From an uncultured Bacteroidales bacterium (GTDB lineage: Bacteria > Bacteroidota > Bacteroidia > Bacteroidales > UBA932): DNA of 22,608 nucleotides. Below, piece by piece: positions 15,793 to 22,608 of the stretch. Position numbers and translations under genes: made by a program. The DNA lies in contig CAKMNE010000006.1 of NCBI GenBank assembly GCA_927798505.1, forward strand, positions 1-22,608. The letters are read 5' to 3'. Numbering within the stretch: the stretch's first letter is position 1; the number at the start of each line of letters is the position of its first letter. Below the pieces are notes generated by a model, which was given only the letters and a program-made list of their open reading frames with translations, searched no databases and was not told where the DNA came from.

Positions 15793-17214
15793 ATGAAAAA
15801 TTCTAAGTTCAGCGTGAAACACTGCGTGATTCTGCCGTTACTGCTGCTGGTATCCATCGTGCTTTTTGCGATGCCTACCGAGTGGTTCGGAATTCAGGAA
15901 CTGACAGTTGTCCAGCAAAGGACCATCGCGCTTTTCGTTTTTGCAGCGTGCATGTGGATACTTGAGGTAGTGCCGGCATGGGCAACGTCCATCATCACCA
16001 TGGTGCTCCTCATCTTCACCGTATCCAACGGCCAGTTTGCTTTCCTGCGCTCAGGTGAGAACCTCGGCACTCTGGTAAGCTACAAGGATTTCATGGCTCA
16101 GTTCGCAAGTCCTACCATCATGCTCTTCATGGGCGGATTCGTGCTTGCAATAGCCGCTACCAAGGTGGGCCTCGACGTGGTTCTGGCCAAGGTTCTCCTG
16201 GCTCCTTTCGGAAAGAATCCAAAGACTGTGCTCCTGGGCATACTGCTCGTAGTTGCGGTATTCTCCATGTTCATGAGCAACACTGCCACTGCCGCCATGA
16301 TGCTCGCCTTCCTTGCGCCGGTTCTCAAGAACCTGCCTGCTGACGGCAAGGGACGCATCGGCCTGGCTCTCGCAATTCCTATCGGCGCGAATATCGGCGG
16401 TATCGGAACCCCGATCGGAACTCCTCCCAATGTAATAGCTCTGGGTTATCTGAAAGAGAACCTCGGAATCGAAATCGGATTCGGAGACTGGTGTATCAGA
16501 ATGGTGCCTTTCGTGATTGTGATGCTGCTTATCGCGTGGTTCTTCCTGCTGCTTTTCTTCCCTTTCAAGGCCAAGGAAATCAAGCTTGAAATCAACGCTG
16601 ACCGCAAGAAGGATTTCCATTTCTGGGTGGTTGCAGCGACTTTTGTAATTACCATAGTGCTCTGGCTCATCCCTGAAAAGGTTACCGGACTCAACTCCAA
16701 CGAGGTTGCCCTCATTCCTTTCGCAATTTTCGTTGCCACGGGAGTGTTCTCCAAGAACGATTTCAAGGAAATCAACTGGGACGTGCTCTGGATGGTGGCC
16801 GGAGGTCTCGCCCTCGGCACAGCCCTGATGAAGACTGGTCTTGCAAAGGTGCTTGTGGACACCATTCCGTTTGCAACTATGCCGGCCCTCGTGGTCATCA
16901 TCGTTTCCGGAATCGTGGGATACGCAATCGCAAACTTCCTTTCCCACACTTCCGCTGCGAACCTTCTCCTGCCTATCCTCGCTACTGTTGCAACTGCAGT
17001 TGACCTCGGAGCATTCGGAGGCTCAGCCGCCCTGCTCATCGGTCTTGCAATATCTACCTCAGTTGCGATGATACTCCCTATTTCCACCCCGCCAAATGCC
17101 ATTGCATCCTCCACCGGTCTGGTTGAGACCAAGGATATGGCCAAGATGGGTGTGATTATGGGTCTGGTCGGACTCGTGATCGGCTATGCAGTTCTTATCT
17201 TAGTCGGATTCTGA
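15793..17214 (+). CDS. DASS/SLC13-family sodium:anion (probably dicarboxylate) symporter
   Basis: This 473-residue inner-membrane protein has about 11 hydrophobic segments. It carries the paired signatures of the divalent anion:Na+ symporter family: SNTATAA at 162-168 with GTPPN at 209-213, and in the second half SHTSAAN at 384-390 with STPPN at 431-435. The family takes up succinate, fumarate, malate, citrate or sulfate with sodium; the substrate cannot be read off here. The second motif has His385 where characterised dicarboxylate members have Asn. ATG at 15793 is preferred to an in-frame TTG at 15718, which would place the promoter and terminator hairpin inside the coding region. Its stop overlaps the porin start (TGATG). 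Neighbouring korAB and gdhA favour a C4- or C5-dicarboxylate as substrate (inference). Confidence 0.9.
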   Translation: MKNSKFSVKHCVILPLLLLVSIVLFAMPTEWFGIQELTVVQQRTIALFVFAACMWILEVVPAWATSIITMVLLIFTVSNGQFAFLRSGENLGTLVSYKDFMAQFASPTIMLFMGGFVLAIAATKVGLDVVLAKVLLAPFGKNPKTVLLGILLVVAVFSMFMSNTATAAMMLAFLAPVLKNLPADGKGRIGLALAIPIGANIGGIGTPIGTPPNVIALGYLKENLGIEIGFGDWCIRMVPFVIVMLLIAWFFLLLFFPFKAKEIKLEINADRKKDFHFWVVAATFVITIVLWLIPEKVTGLNSNEVALIPFAIFVATGVFSKNDFKEINWDVLWMVAGGLALGTALMKTGLAKVLVDTIPFATMPALVVIIVSGIVGYAIANFLSHTSAANLLLPILATVATAVDLGAFGGSAALLIGLAISTSVAMILPISTPPNAIASSTGLVETKDMAKMGVIMGLVGLVIGYAVLILVGF

Positions 17215-18245
17215 TGAAAAGGACTCTTTCCATATTGCTTTCGGCAATTCTGCTCTGCGCCTCCCAATTTGCGGGGGCGCAGACTGCGCCGAAGATAGGG
17301 GGTTACGCCATCACCACCTTAAAGACAAGCGATGTCGAGGGCGCAAACGGAGGCGAAGCCTTCAGCGTGCGTCTTATTCGTTTCTATGTGACCGGCAAGA
17401 TTACTCCCGACTTTGATTACAAGTTCCAGGCTCAGCTCAACGGCACGCCTCATATGAGGGATTATTACCTGGAATGGGTAAAGTACCCTCAGTTCAGGGT
17501 GAAGGTCGGCCAGTTCAAACGTCCTTTCACCTACGAGAATCCTTACAACCCTTTGGATCTTGGCCTCGGAGATTATTCCCTCGGAGTGCGCAGTCTGGCT
17601 GCAATAGCTGCTGACCGTTGCGGGGCTGCAACCGCAGGCGGCCGCGACCAGGGCGTACAGATCCAGGGAGACCTGCTGCCTCTTGGCGAGGACGGGCATC
17701 GTCTGCTTCACTATCAGATAGGCGTGTTCAACGGCAACGGCATCAATGCCGCCGACAACAACGCGGACAAGGACCTCATCGGAACTCTCCAGCTTCAGCC
17801 TTTCAAGGGCCTGTCTGTCGGGGCCTTCGGATGGCTCGGCAACTGGAAGAGCGGAGATGTCACAGTGGAGCGCAACCGCTGGTCGGTGGGTGCAAAGTAT
17901 GACAAGGACAACTGGACCGCCCGTGCCGAGTTCATCAAGGCCTACGGACACAAGGTCAGCGAGTACGATGCACAGACCGACACCTGGTCCGGCACCGGAG
18001 TTGCTGATGCCTTCTATGTCAACTGCGGGGTGCCTGTGAACTCTTTTCTGAAGATTTTCGTTGCCTATGACCAGTACAGGGATCAGGGCAATGAGCAGAC
18101 GCGTCACAGTCTCTACTCCATTGCCGCCAACTTCCGTCTGCACAAGAACCTGCTCCTGCAGTTCAGCTACCGCTACCACGAGAACAGACTTCTGGCGGAC
18201 CCGTACTACAACGAGCTCTGGTTCGAAGCCTTTTTCAGATTTTAG
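17214..18245 (+). CDS. OprO/OprP-type outer membrane porin
   Basis: The 343-residue protein begins with a signal peptide (cleavage after AGA22, before Gln). Beta-barrel sequence follows throughout, ending in FEAFFRF with a C-terminal Phe, as expected of outer-membrane proteins. RLIRFYVTGKITPDFDYKFQAQL near 54-76 and VKVGQFKRPFTYENP near 96-110 resemble the N-terminal region of the phosphate-selective porin O/P family. Many family members in Bacteroidota are not phosphate-specific, so the name should not be read as a substrate. Its ATG overlaps the stop of the transporter by one base, which indicates translational coupling. I infer that the pair forms one uptake route, with the porin in the outer membrane and the symporter in the inner. 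Confidence 0.8.
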   Translation: MKRTLSILLSAILLCASQFAGAQTAPKIGGYAITTLKTSDVEGANGGEAFSVRLIRFYVTGKITPDFDYKFQAQLNGTPHMRDYYLEWVKYPQFRVKVGQFKRPFTYENPYNPLDLGLGDYSLGVRSLAAIAADRCGAATAGGRDQGVQIQGDLLPLGEDGHRLLHYQIGVFNGNGINAADNNADKDLIGTLQLQPFKGLSVGAFGWLGNWKSGDVTVERNRWSVGAKYDKDNWTARAEFIKAYGHKVSEYDAQTDTWSGTGVADAFYVNCGVPVNSFLKIFVAYDQYRDQGNEQTRHSLYSIAANFRLHKNLLLQFSYRYHENRLLADPYYNELWFEAFFRF

Positions 18246-18271
18246 TACACGTAAAGATTCTTCATTTCCTG

Positions 18272-18808
18272 TTATTTGGTCTCCGCATCCTTCTTTTCCT
18301 CTGCGGAGAAGTACTTCCAATGGAAGATGATCAGGTAAAAGGCTCCAACCGTGACACAACTGTCAGCAAAGTTGAATACAGGAGGGAAGAAGGTCGCGGA
18401 GAACATATCCACCACGCGGCCCAGCATAAACGGGGCGTAGTCCCAGATCAAACCATAGAAGAGGCAGTCCACAAGGTTGCCCAGCGCACCCGCCGCGATG
18501 GCGGTAAGCCCTATGAGCACACCTGTCGGAGTGCCCTGCTTCTTGACCAGAGAGCTTATCCACCAAATGATGGCCCCGGACAGGACTATGCGGAAGGTGG
18601 TCAGAATGTATTTGCCGACTGCGCCTCCGAATTTCATCCCGAAAGCCATGCCTTCGTTTTCGACGAAGCAGAGACGGAACCAGTTTCCGAATACCGGAAT
18701 CGTTTCTCCCAGAGACATATTTGTCTTGACCAGGACTTTGATAACCTGGTCAATGACAACAAGAAGGACTCCGAGAATAATAAGTTGGGTGCCCTTTGAA
18801 ACTTTCAT
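18272..18808 (-). CDS. lspA: Lipoprotein signal peptidase (signal peptidase II)
   Basis: LspA is the inner-membrane aspartyl protease that cleaves lipoprotein signal peptides before the lipidated Cys; BamD in this window would be one substrate. The 178 residues contain four membrane segments at about 7-26, 66-88, 93-113 and 150-165. The family signatures are present: DQVIK at 20-24, FVENEGMAFG at 48-57 (family NxGxAF), GNLVD at 110-114 and FNFADS at 145-150. Asp114 and Asp149 align with the catalytic pair. Cys115 replaces the usual Arg of GNxxDR. The C-terminal tail is short and charged (EEKKDAETK). The gene starts 4 bases after the stop of the DksA-like gene, so it is the last gene of the ileS unit. 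It converges on the porin with 26 bases between, which hold no clear terminator. Confidence 0.94.
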   Translation of the reverse strand: MKVSKGTQLIILGVLLVVIDQVIKVLVKTNMSLGETIPVFGNWFRLCFVENEGMAFGMKFGGAVGKYILTTFRIVLSGAIIWWISSLVKKQGTPTGVLIGLTAIAAGALGNLVDCLFYGLIWDYAPFMLGRVVDMFSATFFPPVFNFADSCVTVGAFYLIIFHWKYFSAEEKKDAETK

Positions 18809-18812
18809 ATGG

Positions 18813-19211
18813 CTAGTTCTTTCCCTGTTTTGCCAGCATTTCCTTAGCCTCTACGGTAAGGGTTGCGTGCGGCACGAGGCGAAGTCTTTCCTTAGGGATG
18901 AGCTTGCCGGTCACGCGGCATATGCCGTAGGTCTTGTTCTCAATACGGACAAGAGCCGCCTCCAGGTTCTTGATGAACTTGTACTGGCGCTGTGCAAGCT
19001 GGCTGGCCTCCTCTTTGGAGCGCATGGTCATTCCGTCATCCTCAACGGTTTTGAAAGATGGGGAGGTGTCGTCAATATCGTTGGCGCCGCCACTTCTTGC
19101 TACTTCGCGGAGGGTGTTGTATTCCTCTTTCGCCTTAGCGAGCATATCCTCGATGATGGCCTTGAATTCAAGGAGTTCCTCATCGCTGTAACGTGTCTTT
19201 TCCTCTGCCAT
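18813..19211 (-). CDS. DksA/TraR-family regulator with a degenerate zinc finger
   Basis: The 132-residue protein follows the DksA plan. An N-terminal helical part (about 10-40) and a second helix (about 62-92) form a coiled-coil hairpin; its tip holds DIDDTS at 45-50, close to the DxxDxA tip motif of E. coli DksA. The C-terminal globular part is YGICRVTGKLIPKERLRLVP near 95-114. DksA proteins bind RNA polymerase in its secondary channel and, with ppGpp, change initiation. Aligned with E. coli DksA only the first zinc Cys (Cys98) remains; the others are Thr101, Thr119 and Ala122. ATG at 19211 is chosen over upstream in-frame starts because those lie inside ileS. It starts 2 bases after the ileS stop and ends 4 bases before lspA, so all three are one transcript. 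Confidence 0.85.
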   Translation of the reverse strand: MAEEKTRYSDEELLEFKAIIEDMLAKAKEEYNTLREVARSGGANDIDDTSPSFKTVEDDGMTMRSKEEASQLAQRQYKFIKNLEAALVRIENKTYGICRVTGKLIPKERLRLVPHATLTVEAKEMLAKQGKN

Positions 19212-19213
19212 AA

Positions 19214-22200
19214 TTACTTTCTTTTCAAATTGATTAATATGCTTCCCTTCTCCCATTCGATTTCGCTTGCCTGCTCAGGGGCTAGTGACTTGTCCTCGAG
19301 CCTGAGGCTGAGAGACAGGGTCTGGGCTGCAACATAGTCCCCGTACTGGGAAAGAGCATCCCTGATAGTGTTATAGATTTCTCCGTCAGCATAGATGACG
19401 GTCTCGATTCTGTCAGTGACATCGAATCCGCTCTCCTTGCGCAGGTTCTGGATAGGATGTATCAGCTCGCGCGCATTGCCTTCCCGTATGAGTTCCGGAG
19501 TCTGGACTATGTCCAGGGCAACGGTGAGCTGTCCTTCGGTTGCCACGAGCCAGCCCGGCATATCCTCGGAACTGATTTCGTAGTCGCCCTTGGAAAGGAT
19601 CACGTCTCCTGAAGGCAGACTGAGGGTATAAGTGTCCGCAGCGGCTTCGATTCCTGCGATCTGCTCCTGTGAGAGAGTGCTGAAGGCGGCCGCAATCTCT
19701 TTCATCTGCTTGCCGTAAATCTTGCCGAGGGTCTTGAAATTCGGCTTGATCTTCTTGGTGATGATGCCGGTGGTGTCGTGCAGGAACTCCAGCTCCTTGA
19801 CATTGACTTCGGCAAGGAAGATGTCCTTGATCTTCTCCACATGGGCCTTCACCTCGTCGTCGAGCACAGGCACAAGCACTTTTGCAAGAGGCTTGCGGAC
19901 ATTGATGCCGACTTTCTTGCGCAGTGCCAGAACCATTGACGAAGCCTTCTGGGCAAATGCCATACTCTCTTCAAGAGCACTGTCGATGAGGCTCTCGTCG
20001 GCCTGCGGCATCCTCTCGTAGTGCACGGAGTCCGCATCCTCTACGAGGTCGCTCCAAAGCCTGTCCATAAAGAATGGGGCTATCGGAGCCGCCATCAGGG
20101 CAATATCCTTGAGCGCTTCGTGGAAGGTCTGGTATGCGGAGAGCTTGTCTTCGCTCATGCCGGAACCCCAGAGGCGCTTTTTGTTGAGGCGTATGTACCA
20201 GTTGCTCAGGTCGTCGCAGACGAAGTCCTGAATCAGTCGTCCCGCGAGGGTGATGTCGTAGTCCTCATAGGCTGCCTTCACATTCTTTGCAAGGGTGTTG
20301 AGGCGGCTTATGATCCAGCGGTCAAACATAGGACGCTGAGAGTAAGGCACGCTCGGGGAGGACGGGTCGAATTTGTCTATGTTGGCGTAGAGCGCGAACA
20401 CTGAGTAGCAGTTGTACAGGGTGCCGAAGAACTTGCGGCGCACCTCGTCCACGCCCGCTTCGTCGAACTTGAGATTGTCCCAAGGCTGGGCGTTGGTGAG
20501 CATATACCAGCGCAGGGCGTCGGCTCCATAGGTATCCAGGGCCTTGAACGGATCCACCGCATTGCCCAGGCGCTTGGACATCTTTTCGCCCTTCTTGTCG
20601 AGCACAAGGCCGTTGGAAATCACGCGCCTGAATGCCGGGGTGCCGCTTACCATGGTATGGATTGCGTGCAGGGTGTAGAACCATCCGCGGGTCTGGTCCA
20701 CGCCTTCGGCTATGAAATCGGCGGTGTTGCCGAAATCGGCAGTGCCCAGGCCGCGCAGACCTGTCTGAGCGTAAGGCATGGCGCCGGAGTCGAACCACAC
20801 ATCGATCAGATCGCTCTCCCTTGTCATCTTCCTGCCGCTCGGGCTGACGAGGAAAATCCTGTCCACGTAAGGACGGTGGAGGTCTATGCGGTCGTAGTTC
20901 TCCTTGGACATATCTTCAGGGTCAAAGCCCTTGGCCTTCAGAGGATTGCTCTCCATGAAGCCGGCCTTGACAGCCTTTTCTATTTCGTTGTACAGTTCCT
21001 TTACGGAGCCTATGCATATTTCTTCCTTGCCGTCCTCGGTGCGCCAGATAGGGAGCGGTGTGCCCCAATAGCGGCTGCGGCTGAGGTTCCAGTCCTGGAT
21101 GTTCTCGAGCCATTTGCCGAAACGACCGGTGCCGGTTGCCTCCGGTTTCCAGGTAATCTGTTCGTTGAGCTCCATCATCTGCTCCCTTACGGCTGAGGCT
21201 TTGATGAACCAGCTGTTGAGAGGGTAGTAGAGCACAGGTTTGTCCGTGCGCCAGCAGTGAGGATAGGTGTGCACGTGCTTCTCAATCCTGAAGGCCTTGT
21301 TCTGGCCCTTGAGCATTACGCATATGTCCACGTCGAGGGTAGGGGCGTCAGGGGCGAGGCTGGCATCGTAGGCATTCTTGACATAGCGTCCGGCCCACTC
21401 GGCGTAAAGCTCGGTGTTGACATTGGCCTGCACATAGTCCTTGTCCAGGTCTTCCAGGCGGTAGAAACGGCCCTGTGGGTCAACCTGGGCCTGAGGGTCG
21501 CCGTCCGCATCGGTAACGAACAGCCCCGGCACGCCTGCGGCCTTCGCCACCTTGGCGTCATCTGCACCGAAGGTAGGAGCGATATGCACTATGCCGGTAC
21601 CGTCTTCCGTAGTAACATAGTCTCCCAGAATCACGCGGAATGCGCCTTCGCCCGGATTGAACCAAGGGATGAGCTGCTCGTAGCGCATGCCCTCCAGTTC
21701 GGTACCCTTGAAGCTGCCCGGGAGCACTTCGTAAGGAATCTTGTCACCAAACCAAGCGCCTACCAGAGCCTGCGCGAGGATGTAGGTGGCCGGAGTTCCG
21801 GTATATGGATTGGTGCTCCTGACCTTTACGTAATCTATGTTAGGGCCTACGCAGAGAGCGGTGTTGCTCGGAAGTGTCCATGGGGTTGTGGTCCATGCGA
21901 GGAAGTACAGGTCCTCTTCGCCCACCACCTTGAACTGCGCGCAGCAGGTGGTGTCCTTCACGTCGCGGTAGCAGCCCGGCTGGTTGAGCTCGTGCGAACT
22001 CAGACCTGTCCCGGCGGCAGGACTGTAGGGCTGTATGGACTTGCCCTTGTAGAGGTAGCCCTTGCCGTATATGTCCTTGAGAAGGTACCAGAGGGTCTCG
22101 ATGTAGCGGTTGTCGTAGGTGATGTAAGGGTCGTCCATATCCACCCAATAGCCTATCCTCTCGGTGAGGTTGCGCCACTCGGCGGTGTACTTCATCACCT

Positions 22201-22567
22201 CGCTGCGGCAGGTGGCGTTGTACTCTTCGACTGAAATCTTGCTTCCTATGTCCTCCTTGGTGATGCCCAGCTTCTTCTCCACTCCGAGCTCCACAGGCAG
22301 TCCGTGGGTGTCCCAGCCTGCACGGCGGCGGACCTTGTAACCGCTCTGGGTCTTGTAGCGGCAGATTGCATCCTTGATGGAACGGGCCATAACGTGGTGT
22401 ATACCCGGCATGCCGTTTGCGCTTGGAGGTCCTTCAAAAAATATGAATTCCGGAGCGCCTTCACGCAGCTCCAGAGATTTTTCAAAAGCATGATTGTCCT
22501 TCCACTTCTGCAGGACTTCGTTTCCGACACTTACAAGGTCCAGTCCCTTATATTCTTTAAAAGTCAT
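19214..22567 (-). CDS. ileS: Isoleucyl-tRNA synthetase, type 2-like
   Basis: IleRS charges tRNA-Ile with isoleucine. The 1117 residues are longer than E. coli IleRS (about 940) and fit the larger Bacteroidota form. The HIGH region reads PGIHH at 54-58. GWDTHGLPVE is at 84-93, AWTTTPWTLPSN at 224-235 and GTGIVHIAPTFGADD at 323-337; the last two belong to the CP1 editing domain that removes mischarged valine. WFDSGAMPYAQ is at 591-601 and KMSKR, of the KMSKS class, at 662-666. The C-terminal region lacks the terminal four-Cys zinc finger of type 1 enzymes. Together with GIHH in place of HIGH this points to an IleRS2 with an altered signature motif. It is the first gene of ileS-dksA-lspA; the start is clear, 23 bases after a -7 box. 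Confidence 0.97.
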   Translation of the reverse strand: MTFKEYKGLDLVSVGNEVLQKWKDNHAFEKSLELREGAPEFIFFEGPPSANGMPGIHHVMARSIKDAICRYKTQSGYKVRRRAGWDTHGLPVELGVEKKLGITKEDIGSKISVEEYNATCRSEVMKYTAEWRNLTERIGYWVDMDDPYITYDNRYIETLWYLLKDIYGKGYLYKGKSIQPYSPAAGTGLSSHELNQPGCYRDVKDTTCCAQFKVVGEEDLYFLAWTTTPWTLPSNTALCVGPNIDYVKVRSTNPYTGTPATYILAQALVGAWFGDKIPYEVLPGSFKGTELEGMRYEQLIPWFNPGEGAFRVILGDYVTTEDGTGIVHIAPTFGADDAKVAKAAGVPGLFVTDADGDPQAQVDPQGRFYRLEDLDKDYVQANVNTELYAEWAGRYVKNAYDASLAPDAPTLDVDICVMLKGQNKAFRIEKHVHTYPHCWRTDKPVLYYPLNSWFIKASAVREQMMELNEQITWKPEATGTGRFGKWLENIQDWNLSRSRYWGTPLPIWRTEDGKEEICIGSVKELYNEIEKAVKAGFMESNPLKAKGFDPEDMSKENYDRIDLHRPYVDRIFLVSPSGRKMTRESDLIDVWFDSGAMPYAQTGLRGLGTADFGNTADFIAEGVDQTRGWFYTLHAIHTMVSGTPAFRRVISNGLVLDKKGEKMSKRLGNAVDPFKALDTYGADALRWYMLTNAQPWDNLKFDEAGVDEVRRKFFGTLYNCYSVFALYANIDKFDPSSPSVPYSQRPMFDRWIISRLNTLAKNVKAAYEDYDITLAGRLIQDFVCDDLSNWYIRLNKKRLWGSGMSEDKLSAYQTFHEALKDIALMAAPIAPFFMDRLWSDLVEDADSVHYERMPQADESLIDSALEESMAFAQKASSMVLALRKKVGINVRKPLAKVLVPVLDDEVKAHVEKIKDIFLAEVNVKELEFLHDTTGIITKKIKPNFKTLGKIYGKQMKEIAAAFSTLSQEQIAGIEAAADTYTLSLPSGDVILSKGDYEISSEDMPGWLVATEGQLTVALDIVQTPELIREGNARELIHPIQNLRKESGFDVTDRIETVIYADGEIYNTIRDALSQYGDYVAAQTLSLSLRLEDKSLAPEQASEIEWEKGSILINLKRK

Positions 22568-22590
22568 TATTTTTCACTATTTTTGAACCG

Positions 22591-22598
22591 CAAATATA
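22591..22598 (-). promoter_or_regulatory. -7 promoter box for the ileS unit
   Basis: On the - strand this reads TATATTTG, an exact TAnnTTTG match, ending 23 bases before the ileS ATG. The expected -33 element would lie about 12 bases beyond the end of the window and cannot be checked. The leader of about 17 bases is A-rich. Confidence 0.6.
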
Positions 22599-22608
22599 AC
22601 GATTTCAA

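Noticed and set aside
18281..18308. Inverted repeat CTCCGCA / TGCGGAG near the convergent porin/lspA ends.
   Set aside because: The 14-base loop is large, no T-tract follows on either strand, and it lies within the lspA coding end. Probably chance.
19212..19256. Longer N-terminus for the DksA-like protein (start at 19256).
   Set aside because: It lies wholly inside the 3' end of ileS. The ATG at 19211, 2 bases after the ileS stop, gives the usual family start.
21257..22234. Long open frame of 325 codons on the + strand opposite ileS.
   Set aside because: It is antisense to conserved IleRS sequence, has no recognisable domain and reflects codon bias in G+C-rich coding DNA. Similar frames at 20657-21196, 16051-16947 (-) and 441-1121 (-) were rejected for the same reason.
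22578..22585. TATTTTTG on the + strand in the ileS leader, a possible promoter pointing out of the window.
   Set aside because: It is within a T-rich leader, would overlap and face the ileS promoter, and no downstream gene is visible to support it.
1..22608. Scan for tRNA or rRNA genes, CRISPR arrays, insertion sequences, integrases, toxin-antitoxin or phage-defence genes.
   Set aside because: Nearly every base is assigned to a recognisable housekeeping gene, and gaps are too short for these elements. None was seen by eye.

Overview
The window reads as a housekeeping stretch of a Bacteroidota chromosome, most likely order Bacteroidales. Supporting signs are a Rpb6-like omega subunit of the Bacteroidota type, promoter boxes matching the Bacteroides TAnnTTTG (-7) consensus in front of several genes, little sign of Shine-Dalgarno sequences, the order nadK-uppS-bamA-ompH with pdxJ divergent, a fused gamma/alpha 2-oxoacid:ferredoxin oxidoreductase, and a type-2-looking isoleucyl-tRNA synthetase. 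The G+C content looks fairly high for the order, which would suit a Rikenellaceae-like genome, but the genus cannot be fixed from this window. I see no mobile element, CRISPR array, rRNA, tRNA or foreign-looking island. No gap between genes exceeds about 80 bases.

Layout: (1) + strand, 3-3829: the tail of a MiaB-like gene, then trxB, bamD, an rpoZ-like omega gene and recN, almost without gaps. (2) - strand, 6704-3841: pdxJ, a membrane-anchored OmpH/Skp-like protein and a LysM plus type I periplasmic-binding-fold protein. (3) + strand, 6748-15712: nadK, uppS, bamA, ompH, then korA, korB and gdhA. (4) + strand, 15793-18245: a DASS/SLC13 anion transporter translationally coupled to an OprO/P-type porin, with its own strong promoter. 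(5) - strand, 22567-18272: ileS, a DksA/TraR-family regulator and lspA.

Two themes run through it. The first is the cell envelope: BamA, BamD, two Skp-like chaperones, undecaprenyl diphosphate synthase, lipoprotein signal peptidase and a peptidoglycan-binding LysM protein. The second is the 2-oxoglutarate node: KorAB interconverts 2-oxoglutarate and succinyl-CoA with ferredoxin, GdhA converts 2-oxoglutarate and ammonium to glutamate, and the adjacent transporter/porin pair could move dicarboxylates across both membranes (inference).

I found no clearly new multi-gene system. The points most worth a second look are: a promoter built into the left arm of an intrinsic terminator between gdhA and the transporter; a GIHH sequence in place of HIGH in IleRS, a change linked to mupirocin hyper-resistance; a DksA-like protein that has lost three of its four zinc cysteines; a His in the second SNT motif of the DASS transporter; and near-leaderless promoter geometry at three genes.
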